From Chloroflexota bacterium (GTDB lineage Bacteria; Chloroflexota; Anaerolineae; Aggregatilineales; Phototrophicaceae): a stretch of 5,072 nt of DNA. The position numbers and the translations under genes are program-made. The stretch is from contig JAADYY010000491.1 in assembly GCA_010092805.1 (NCBI GenBank), positions 1 to 5,072 of the forward strand. The letters are read 5' to 3'. Below the pieces are notes generated by a model. It was not told the DNA's origin, ran no database searches, and was given only the letters and a program-made list of their open reading frames with translations. Positions 1 through 5,072 of this stretch are shown here, piece after piece (the first letter of the stretch is position 1; every line of letters begins with the position of its first letter).

Positions 1-2
1 GC

Positions 3-254
3 ATTGATGTCCCCGGCATCGGCTTCAACCCGCAAACAGTGGCGCAGGCCCAGACCGCCATTCCCCCAACCAACCCGCCAACTGGCCCGACAGCGGTGCC
101 CGCAACCGCGACCGACACCCCCATCGGGGTGACGCCGGGCACGGGGACACCCACTGACACCCCCACGCCGGGCGAGCCGTTTGTCACACTCACGTTCACG
201 CCCACCGCGACCTCCACATCAACCCCCACCGCGACCGCAACGGTGCCGCCCATC
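3..254 (+). other. N-terminal Pro/Thr/Ala-rich low-complexity linker (protein region)
   Basis: After a short ordinary-looking stretch (IDVPGIGFNPQT), this part of the protein is dominated by Pro, Thr, Ala and Ser, with runs such as TPTDTPTPGEP and TPTATSTSTPTATATVPP. At the DNA level it contains imperfect ACCGCGACC-type short repeats. Such regions are usually disordered, extended spacers that hold surface domains away from the cell and are often glycosylated at Thr/Ser; this role is inferred from composition. What lies on its N-terminal side (signal peptide or another domain) is outside the window. Confidence 0.8.
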
Positions 255-3200
255 TGCCCGCCGCAGAACATCGCCGACGGCGACCTCGCCGCGCTCATCT
301 TGGCGATCAATACGGTGAATGATGAGGTGCTGTGCCCCGGCCCAGACACAATCAACCTAGCCGCCAACGGCACCTACATCTACGGCAGCCCGGTCAACGG
401 CGCGAACGCCTTCCCCGTGATCACCACCGACATCACGATCAACGGGAACGACGCACAAATTCAGGCAATCGCCGGTCAGCCAGGGGTTGGCCGCATGTTC
501 ACCGTCGATGATCTTAATCTCACCGACCCCGCGCCCGCGATCCTCACGCTCAACAACCTCGATCTGCTTGATGGCACACCGGGTAGCAGCCAGAACGGCG
601 GCGCGATCCTGGTGACCAGCACGGGCACGCTGAACGTCAACGGCGGCGTGCTCAGCGGTGCCATGGCGGATAACGGCGCGGGTATCTTCAACGACGGCGG
701 CACCGTCACCCTGACGGACGCGACGGTCGAGAACAACACAGCAAGCGGCAACGGTGGCGGCCTGGCGAACGCCAACGGCGGCACCACCATGATCAACGCC
801 AGCACCTTCCGGGCCAATCAGGCGGCTGATGGTGGGGGGCTGTACAACAGCGGCACCACCACGATCAACGCCAGCACCTTCCAGGCCAATCAGGCGGCTG
901 ATGGTGGGGGGCTGTACAACAGCGGCGGCACCGCGAATGTCTTCAACAGCACCTTCAGCGAAAACAGCGTCTTCAATGAGGGCGGCGGCATCTTTAACAC
1001 CACAGGCGCGCGCACCGAAGTCGTCTTCTCGACACTGGCACGCAATGCGGGATCGAGTGGCACCGGGGTCACCGATATTGGTGGTGAATTCGTCTTTAAG
1101 AATTCGATCATCGCTGCGCAAACCATCGGCAACAACTGCGACATCGGCGGCATCGTCGATGTTCAAGGCGTCAACTTCACCGACGACAGCACCTGCCCCG
1201 GCTTCATCAACGCGCCGAATCTCAACCTCGACGCAGCCAGCGCCAATAACGGCGGCCCCACCCAGACACTCGCCCTGCTGGCGGGCAGCGCCGCCAGCGA
1301 TGCGGCGGTGGACTGCACCCGCCTCGACATGGTGACCGCTGTCACCGCCGACCAGCGTGGGGTAGCTCGCCCACAACCTGCTGGCGGCGTCTGTGATGCT
1401 GGTGCCTTTGAATTCGAGAGCATAGCAGTCGGCACAGTGGATCTCGCTATCACCAAGACAGTTGATAATGCCACCCCTGCCGAGGGCGATCAAGTCACGT
1501 TCACCGTCACGCTCACCAACAACGGCCCGGACGCAGCGACCAACGTCGTCATCGCCGATCCGTTGCCAACAGGCCTGACGCTCGTGAACGCAACATCCAC
1601 TTTGGGCACATATAATGGCCTCACCGGAGACTGGGCACTCAATGCGATAGGCATCGGTGCGAGCGAGACGCTCACGCTGGTAGCGAATGTCGATCTGGGC
1701 ACTGCCAGCACCATGCTCACCAACACCGCTTCACTCACAGCGGTCGATCAGATGGATACCAATCCGAGCAACGACTCAGCCAGTGCCGCTGTGACCGTCA
1801 GCCCCATGGGCTGCTTCATCCCCAACCCCATCCCGGATGGGAATACCGCCGCCTTCGTGCAGGCGATCATCGATGCGAACGACGAGACGCTCTGCCCCGG
1901 CCCAGATACCATCAACCTCGCCCCCAATGGGAGCTACAGCTTCACGCTGCCAGGGGTCGCGGATGCGGATGAAGCGCTGCCCACCATCACCAGCGTTATC
2001 ACCATCAGCGGCAACTCGGCAATCATCCAGCGCTCGTCGATGGCCTCGCTGACTTTCCGGCTGTTCACCATCGCCAACGGCGGCAATCTGACCCTGGATG
2101 GCGTCACACTGTCGAGTGGCTTTATTCCTGGGGATAACGGTGGGGCGCTCAATGTCTTGGCGGGTGGCACCTACGTCGGATCGAACGTCACGTTCAGCAA
2201 TAACCAAGCCTTCCTGGGCGGTGCCATCTACAGTGCGGGCAACAGCCAGCTCAACCAGCAGCTCATTCAGAATAACACGGCCACAGATGGCGCGGGCATC
2301 TACCTCGACGGCGGGATGTTGAACATCGCAGCCACGACGTTGAGTGGCAACAACGCCACGAACGATGGCGGCGGTCTCTTCACCGCGTTCGGTACTCTGG
2401 TCGTCAACAACAGCACCTTCACCGGTAACACGGCGGTGGGCGACGGCGGGGCCATCAAGAACATCGGCCTGGATTCGAGCGTCACCAATGTCACCATCAG
2501 CGGCAACACCGGGGCGCTGGGCGGCGGCATCTACAACACTGGCAGCGGCCAATTGGCCATCGCTTTCTCCTCGCTCATCAACAACGCCAGCTCCAGCGCC
2601 AGCCTTGAAGTTGACGGGGGTGCGGTTGCCATCAAAAATTCGATTGTGGCCTTTGAGGCGTTTGGGTTGAACTGCGCTGTCGGCGGGGGGACGCTGACGG
2701 CCAACGGCGGCAACTTCGACAACGACGGTTTCTGTCCATTCACCTTCACCAATACGAACAATATCCTGCTTGGCCCGCTGGCAATCAACGACGGCGGCCT
2801 CACACAGACGCACGCCCTGCAACCGGGCAGCGCGCCCATTGATGCGGCGACCGATTGCACATTGAACAGCGGCCTTGCAGTAACCAACGATCAGAATGGC
2901 ACCACCCGCCCGCAGGGACCGTTCTGCGACTCCGGCGCGTATGAAGCCCCCTTCACCGGGGTCAATTGCAATCCCACGATCCTGAGCCAAGATCCCAACG
3001 CAGTGGTCGCCGCGATCAACAACGCGAACGACGAAATTTTGTGCCCCGGCCCCAACACTATCGGCCTCTCGCCAGACGACGCGACCTACGAATTCACCGC
3101 TCCAGAAATGCCCGGCGGCGAGAATGCCCTGCCCATCATCGATACCGAGATCACCATCAATGGTAACGGGGCGGAGCTTCTGCGCTCGATGACGGGCGGC

Positions 3201-4919
3201 ACACCGAATTTCCGGATCTTCACCGTTGCCAGCGGCGGCAACCTGACATTGGACAATGTGGCGGTCAATAACGGCCTGGTGACCGGAGACGGCGGCGCGG
3301 TCAATGTGCAGGCTGGCGGCACCCTCACGGCGCAGGGCGGTGCTTTGTTCAACGACAACGCGGCCAATAATGGCGGTGCCATCGCCAGCAGCGGCACGCT
3401 CACGCTCGCGAATGTGAGCCTGAATTCCAACCAGGCCACAACCAACGGCGGCGGCCTGTATCGTGCGGGCACGAGCACAACCACGATCACAGACAGCATG
3501 TTCCAGTTCAACACAGCAGCCAGCGGCGGCGGCATCTACCTGGCGAATGCCGGGGGTGTCACCATCACCCGCAGCACGATTGACAGCAACGAAGCCACCG
3601 GGATGGCAGGCGGCGGCGCAGGCATTTACGTCACAGACACGACCCCTAATAGCATGACGATCCTCAACAGCACCATCTCAAACAACGATGCCAACGGGAC
3701 GGGCGCGGTCGGTGGTGGCATCTTCAACAGCGCCACGACAGGCATCACGATCTTCAACAGCACCATCAGCGGCAACTCAGCCGCGGGGACCGGCGGCGGC
3801 ATCTTCAACCAGCACAACATGGATGTGCGCTTCACCACCATCTTCAATAATTCGGCCCCGATGGGCGGCGGCGTGCGCACGCTCAGCGACACGCTCGCCT
3901 TCACCAATTCGCTGGTGGGTGGTGCGAGCACGGGCGGGGCGTGCAGCATCGGCGGTACGGGGATCATCACCGCAACGGATGCCAACTTCGACGACGATGG
4001 CACCTGCACCGGCTTCACGCAGCTCACATCGCTTGGGCTTGCCCCGCTGTCTAATAACGGCGGCCCCACCGAAACCCACGCGATCATCTCCGCCAGCCCA
4101 CTCAGCGACTCGGTGACGATGTGTGTGGATCTCGGTGGCAACCCGCTCACGGAGGACCAACGCGGCCCGGTGTTCGGCCCACGCCCGCAGCCGATGGGCG
4201 GGAACTGTGAACCCGGTTCCTTCGAATCGCCGTTGCAGACGCTCATTCTGCCTGAAGCAGCGCCCATCACTCCGACCGAAATCACGCCACCCCTGCTGCC
4301 CAGCCCGACCCTGCCGCCTTCGGTGACACCGCTGGCCGCCGAGCAAGCCGAGTTCGCCGCGCCGCCCGTCGAAATCCCGTTTGAGATCGGCGCGCCCGCT
4401 GCGACCGCGACAATCCCAGCACCGACGGCGATCCCAGCGTCGCCGACCCCGGCCCCAGCGACAGCGACCCCGGTACCCATCGAGGAAGCACCCGGTGAGC
4501 TGAACCTGCCGGGCTTCAACGACGGTTCAGCAGCGACCGCGATCCCGCCGACAGAAGTCGTTGAGGCGGCAAGCTGCGCCCCCTTCACGATCCCGGCGGC
4601 GGATGTCGAAGCGCTGATCGCGGCGGTGGCCGTCGCCAACGAACCGACGATTTGCCCCGGCGCAGATACGATCATGTTGGCGGCGGCGAGCACCTACGCC
4701 CTCGCTGAGGCGACCACAGCGGGCGGAGCGTCCACCGCCACGACGACGCGGACACTGCGCATCACCGGCCCGCTGACGCTCAGCGGCGACGGGGCGATCC
4801 TCAGTGGGGTGCGCTTCGAGGTGATCGGCGAAGGCAGCCTGAACTTTGATGGCGTGATCGTCACGGAAAACGCGGAGAACAGCGAAACTGTGATCGGTGA
4901 GGTGCCGGGCGCTGAGTAG
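3..4919 (+). CDS. Multi-module parallel beta-helix surface protein (Pmp-like / choice-of-anchor Q-like repeats with a DUF11 domain), 5'-partial
   Basis: This is a very large, probably secreted or cell-surface protein of unknown specific function. The frame is already open at base 3. The first in-window start codon is the GTG at 39, but no Shine-Dalgarno sequence precedes it and the residues before it (IDVPGIGFNPQT) read as ordinary protein, so the true start is probably outside the window. Counting from that GTG, the order is: Pro/Thr linker 1-72, beta-helix module 73-460, DUF11-like domain 467-587, modules 592-971 and 977-1398, Pro/Thr/Ala linker 1399-1512, and a cap-only fourth module 1513-1626. 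The coils repeat GGG(I/L)xN and STfxxN motifs, as in polymorphic outer-membrane-protein-like beta-helices. All 20 cysteines lie at equivalent module positions. No catalytic motif, transmembrane anchor or LPXTG signal is seen. A hairpin 17 bases after the stop suggests this is the last gene of its transcript. Adhesin or surface-layer roles are inference; a carbohydrate-active beta-helix is an alternative. Confidence 0.93.
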   Translation: MDVPGIGFNPQTVAQAQTAIPPTNPPTGPTAVPATATDTPIGVTPGTGTPTDTPTPGEPFVTLTFTPTATSTSTPTATATVPPICPPQNIADGDLAALILAINTVNDEVLCPGPDTINLAANGTYIYGSPVNGANAFPVITTDITINGNDAQIQAIAGQPGVGRMFTVDDLNLTDPAPAILTLNNLDLLDGTPGSSQNGGAILVTSTGTLNVNGGVLSGAMADNGAGIFNDGGTVTLTDATVENNTASGNGGGLANANGGTTMINASTFRANQAADGGGLYNSGTTTINASTFQANQAADGGGLYNSGGTANVFNSTFSENSVFNEGGGIFNTTGARTEVVFSTLARNAGSSGTGVTDIGGEFVFKNSIIAAQTIGNNCDIGGIVDVQGVNFTDDSTCPGFINAPNLNLDAASANNGGPTQTLALLAGSAASDAAVDCTRLDMVTAVTADQRGVARPQPAGGVCDAGAFEFESIAVGTVDLAITKTVDNATPAEGDQVTFTVTLTNNGPDAATNVVIADPLPTGLTLVNATSTLGTYNGLTGDWALNAIGIGASETLTLVANVDLGTASTMLTNTASLTAVDQMDTNPSNDSASAAVTVSPMGCFIPNPIPDGNTAAFVQAIIDANDETLCPGPDTINLAPNGSYSFTLPGVADADEALPTITSVITISGNSAIIQRSSMASLTFRLFTIANGGNLTLDGVTLSSGFIPGDNGGALNVLAGGTYVGSNVTFSNNQAFLGGAIYSAGNSQLNQQLIQNNTATDGAGIYLDGGMLNIAATTLSGNNATNDGGGLFTAFGTLVVNNSTFTGNTAVGDGGAIKNIGLDSSVTNVTISGNTGALGGGIYNTGSGQLAIAFSSLINNASSSASLEVDGGAVAIKNSIVAFEAFGLNCAVGGGTLTANGGNFDNDGFCPFTFTNTNNILLGPLAINDGGLTQTHALQPGSAPIDAATDCTLNSGLAVTNDQNGTTRPQGPFCDSGAYEAPFTGVNCNPTILSQDPNAVVAAINNANDEILCPGPNTIGLSPDDATYEFTAPEMPGGENALPIIDTEITINGNGAELLRSMTGGTPNFRIFTVASGGNLTLDNVAVNNGLVTGDGGAVNVQAGGTLTAQGGALFNDNAANNGGAIASSGTLTLANVSLNSNQATTNGGGLYRAGTSTTTITDSMFQFNTAASGGGIYLANAGGVTITRSTIDSNEATGMAGGGAGIYVTDTTPNSMTILNSTISNNDANGTGAVGGGIFNSATTGITIFNSTISGNSAAGTGGGIFNQHNMDVRFTTIFNNSAPMGGGVRTLSDTLAFTNSLVGGASTGGACSIGGTGIITATDANFDDDGTCTGFTQLTSLGLAPLSNNGGPTETHAIISASPLSDSVTMCVDLGGNPLTEDQRGPVFGPRPQPMGGNCEPGSFESPLQTLILPEAAPITPTEITPPLLPSPTLPPSVTPLAAEQAEFAAPPVEIPFEIGAPAATATIPAPTAIPASPTPAPATATPVPIEEAPGELNLPGFNDGSAATAIPPTEVVEAASCAPFTIPAADVEALIAAVAVANEPTICPGADTIMLAAASTYALAEATTAGGASTATTTRTLRITGPLTLSGDGAILSGVRFEVIGEGSLNFDGVIVTENAENSETVIGEVPGAE
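255..1418 (+). other. Beta-helix module 1 with closing choice-of-anchor Q-like segment (protein domain, residues 73-460)
   Basis: This is the first full repeat module. It opens with a cap containing C73 and the motif LCPGPDTINL (C99-L107), then FPVITTDITINGN and a RMFTVDD strand. Six beta-helix coils follow from about residue 186 to 340, each with an NGGGL/GGGIFN turn and an STFxxNxA-type strand. Two of these coils are a near-identical tandem duplication. The module closes with NSIIAAQ, NNCDIGG (C367), STCPGF (C386), NNGGPTQT (403-410), VDC (C426), DQRGVARPQ and CDAGAFEF (C452-F459). The closing segment matches the remembered consensus of the choice-of-anchor Q family (NNGGPTQTHAL...DQRG...GAFE), which often ends CSLREA-type beta-helix proteins. 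The specific ligand or activity is unknown. Confidence 0.82.
778..926 (+). repeat. Tandem duplication of a 72-bp (24-residue) beta-helix coil
   Basis: Bases 778-854 match bases 850-926 at a 72-bp offset with only two differences over 77 positions. These are T790 versus C862 and G811 versus A883, both transitions. Each changes an amino acid: Met to Thr, and Arg (CGG) to Gln (CAG). The unit encodes one coil, INASTF(R/Q)ANQAADGGGLYNSG. The period is a multiple of three, so the frame is kept. The near-identity contrasts with the strongly diverged neighbouring coils and points to a recent duplication or a gene-conversion event. Confidence 0.95.
1437..1799 (+). other. DUF11-type Ig-like domain (protein domain, residues 467-587)
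   Basis: This domain lies between modules 1 and 2. It begins VDLAITKTVDNATPAEGDQV, continues with a TFTVTLTNNGPDAATNV strand, then VIADPLPTGLTLVNA, and ends near TNPSNDSASAAVTV. This is the recognisable pattern of the DUF11 conserved-repeat family: 'DLxItKt...GdxvtyTitvtNnGpxxAtnVvvtDxLPxGltf...TNNsAsaxvtV'. DUF11 domains are Ig-like beta-sandwich spacers common in bacterial surface proteins. The domain has no cysteine, unlike the flanking modules. It occurs once only; modules 2 and 3 are joined by just five residues (FTGVN). Confidence 0.9.
1812..2951 (+). other. Beta-helix module 2 with closing choice-of-anchor Q-like segment (protein domain, residues 592-971)
   Basis: This module has the same order as module 1. 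The cap has C592 and LCPGPDTINL (C619), then ALPTITSVITISGN and RLFTIANGGNLTLDGV. Six coils run from about residue 700 to 850, with turns GGAIYS, GAGIYL, GGGLFT, GGAIKN and GGGIYN and strands such as NNSTFTGNTA and TNVTISGN. The closing segment has LNCAVGG (C879), GFCPFTF (C899), NDGGLTQTHALQPGSAPIDAA (917 onward), TDC (C940), NDQNGTTRPQ and FCDSGAYE (C963). It is closer than module 1 to the usual family ending HALxPGSxxIDA. Cysteine count and spacing match module 1. Confidence 0.82.
2967..4232 (+). other. Beta-helix module 3, the longest, with closing choice-of-anchor Q-like segment (protein domain, residues 977-1398)
   Basis: The cap has C977 and LCPGPNTIGL (C1002), then ALPIIDTEITINGNGAEL and RIFTVASGGNLTLDNV. 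I count eight coils from about residue 1084 to 1297, two more than in modules 1 and 2, including consecutive GGGIFN coils with ILNSTISNN and IFNSTISGN strands. The closing segment has GACSIGG (C1302), GTCTGF (C1323), NNGGPTETHAI (1339 onward), TMC (C1362), EDQRGPVFGPRPQ and NCEPGSFE (C1390). The usual PGSPAIDA stretch is altered to SASPLSDSV here, so this copy is more diverged. Coil expansion is the likely reason for its extra length. Confidence 0.82.
3657..3836 (+). repeat. Diverged tandem coil pair in module 3 (about 90-bp period)
   Basis: The strands TILNSTISNN (from 3657) and TIFNSTISGN (from 3747) start 90 bp apart and are each followed by a GGGIFN turn. DNA identity is high only around the ACGATC(C/T)TCAACAGCACCATC core and the GGCATCTTCAAC turn; the stretch between differs in length and sequence. 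This looks like an older coil duplication than the one in module 1 and accounts for part of the extra length of module 3. Confidence 0.65.
4233..4574 (+). other. C-terminal Pro/Ala/Thr-rich linker (protein region, residues 1399-1512)
   Basis: This low-complexity spacer joins module 3 to the cap-only fourth module. It contains runs such as PITPTEITPPLLPSPTLPPS and PASPTPAPATATPVP, with interspersed Glu (EEAPGEL), and ends AIPPTEVVEAAS just before C1513. It resembles the N-terminal linker in composition, and AIPPT occurs in both. It is probably disordered and extended. It contains no hydrophobic stretch long enough to cross a membrane. Confidence 0.8.
4575..4916 (+). other. Cap-only fourth module at the C-terminus (protein region, residues 1513-1626)
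   Basis: This region aligns with the first part of modules 1-3: C1513, a helical-looking ADVEALIAAVAVANEP stretch, ICPGADTIML (C1539), TYALAEA, then LRITGPLTLSGDGAIL, a VRFEVIGEGSLNFDGVIV strand and a short acidic tail ending VPGAE. It stops where the GGG-type coils start in the other modules, and it has no choice-of-anchor-Q-like ending. Only the first two module cysteines are present. The DNA after the stop does not continue the module, so this is not a recent nonsense mutation. It may be a terminal cap or a remnant of an ancestral fourth module. Confidence 0.78.
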
Positions 4920-4936
4920 CGCACAGAATCTAGCGC

Positions 4937-4960
4937 GGGGCGCTCACTCGTGAGCGCCCC
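4937..4960 (+). terminator. GC-rich hairpin after the large gene, probable transcription terminator
   Basis: GGGGCGCTCA (4937-4946) pairs perfectly with TGAGCGCCCC (4951-4960), giving a 10-bp stem with a CTCG loop. The helix can lengthen through C4936-G4961, a G-T wobble and C4934-G4963. Alternatively, GCACA at 4921-4925 can pair with TGTGC at 4962-4966 as an outer stem. The hairpin starts 17 bases after the TAG stop, a typical terminator position. No T-run follows it, so it would be an L-shaped or U-less intrinsic terminator, or an mRNA 3'-end protecting structure. Confidence 0.7.
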
Positions 4961-5024
4961 GTGTGCTTCGGATCAGATGCTGTTGGTCAATCGATTTGAT
5001 TGTGTTTTGGCCCGCATCCCCCTG

Positions 5025-5071
5025 CCCCTGCTCCCAAAGCCACCGGCGACCGCTGACGCTGGGAGCAGGGG
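5025..5071. repeat. 12-bp perfect inverted repeat at the right edge (possible dispersed palindromic element)
   Basis: CCCCTGCTCCCA (5025-5036) and TGGGAGCAGGGG (5060-5071) are exact reverse complements separated by 23 bases. A CCCCCTG/CCCCTG direct repetition lies just to the left (5018-5030). The arms are C-rich and G-rich and differ from the coding sequence. This could be a REP-like intergenic element, a MITE-type end, or a bidirectional terminator for a converging gene beyond the edge. The window ends one base after the right arm, so the full element cannot be judged. Confidence 0.6.
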
Positions 5072-5072
5072 A

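Larger units (their letters stand above)
4920..5072. other. Intergenic region downstream of the large gene
   Basis: This stretch of about 150 bases contains the probable terminator, a more AT-rich patch around 4981-5010, and the inverted repeat at the right end. I see no start codon with a ribosome binding site, no tRNA-like fold and no convincing -35/-10 promoter pair. Confidence 0.7.

Noticed and set aside
3..254. Short repeated CCCACCGCGACC-like motifs considered as a CRISPR or tandem-repeat array
   Set aside because: The motifs are irregularly spaced, imperfect and encode an in-frame Pro/Thr linker. There are no uniform repeats and spacers.
829..1335. Plus-strand open frame in another phase containing the duplicated unit
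   Set aside because: It is Ala/Pro/Ser/Arg-rich frame-shifted translation of module 1. The family motifs are present only in the main frame.
357..1493. Long minus-strand open frame (378 codons) opposite module 1
   Set aside because: It is antisense to clear coding sequence with repeated motifs. Its translation is low-complexity Ala/Gly/Val/Asp/Arg, repeats because the coils repeat, and shows no recognisable domain.
1776..2990. Long minus-strand open frame (404 codons) opposite module 2
   Set aside because: It is a shadow of the GC-rich plus-strand gene, with Arg/Gly/Ala/Val-rich composition and no domain. The conserved family motifs are all in the plus frame.
3626..4693. Minus-strand open frame (355 codons), hydrophobic and Ala/Gly/Val/Ser/Pro-rich
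   Set aside because: It looks like a membrane protein at first glance, but it is the complement of the Pro/Thr/Ala linker and module 3. It has no family signature and overlaps the supported gene fully.
73..4919. Possibility that the beta-helix modules are polysaccharide lyase or pectinase domains
   Set aside because: The coil sequence is of the Asn/Gly-rich Pmp-like type, and no conserved catalytic Asp/Arg/Lys clusters of pectate lyases or GH28 enzymes could be recognised.
4981..5010. AT-richer patch considered as a promoter for a gene to the right
   Set aside because: No convincing -35/-10 pair at normal spacing is seen, and no start codon with a ribosome binding site follows before the window ends.

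Overview
The window is almost entirely one very long plus-strand gene that is cut by the left edge. The reading frame is open from base 3 to a TAG stop at 4917-4919 (1638 codons in view), followed by about 150 bases of non-coding DNA. The base composition is GC-rich (roughly 60% by eye). The protein style is Pro/Thr-rich 'TPTPT'-type linkers joined to parallel beta-helix modules that end in 'NNGGPTQT...DQRG...RPQ...CDxGAFE'. This is the style of secreted or surface proteins from Chloroflexota (Anaerolineae-like lineages). That taxonomic guess is an inference from protein style, with moderate confidence.

The layout of the protein (residues counted from the GTG at base 39) is as follows. A Pro/Thr-rich linker covers about residues 1-72. 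Beta-helix module 1 covers 73-460. A DUF11-type Ig-like domain covers about 467-587. Module 2 covers 592-971 and module 3 covers 977-1398. A second Pro/Thr/Ala-rich linker covers 1399-1512. A short fourth module (1513-1626) holds only the N-terminal cap of the repeat. Each full module has the same internal order: a cysteine-flanked cap with CPGPDTI or a close variant, a beta-helix of 6-8 coils built on GGG(I/L)xN and STfxxN motifs, and a choice-of-anchor-Q-like closing segment.

The protein contains exactly 20 cysteines, placed 6+6+6+2 at equivalent positions in the modules and nowhere else. This suggests an extracellular, disulfide-stabilised fold. No signal peptide is visible because the N-terminus lies outside the window. 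No C-terminal membrane anchor or sortase motif is present. No catalytic motif was recognised, so a structural, adhesive or cell-surface role is the most that can be proposed.

Downstream, a strong GC-rich hairpin lies 17 bases after the stop and probably ends the transcript. A separate 12-bp perfect inverted repeat sits at the extreme right edge and may be part of a dispersed palindromic element. No RNA genes, CRISPR array, insertion sequence or second protein-coding gene could be supported. The long open frames on the minus strand and in other plus frames are by-products of the repetitive GC-rich coding sequence.
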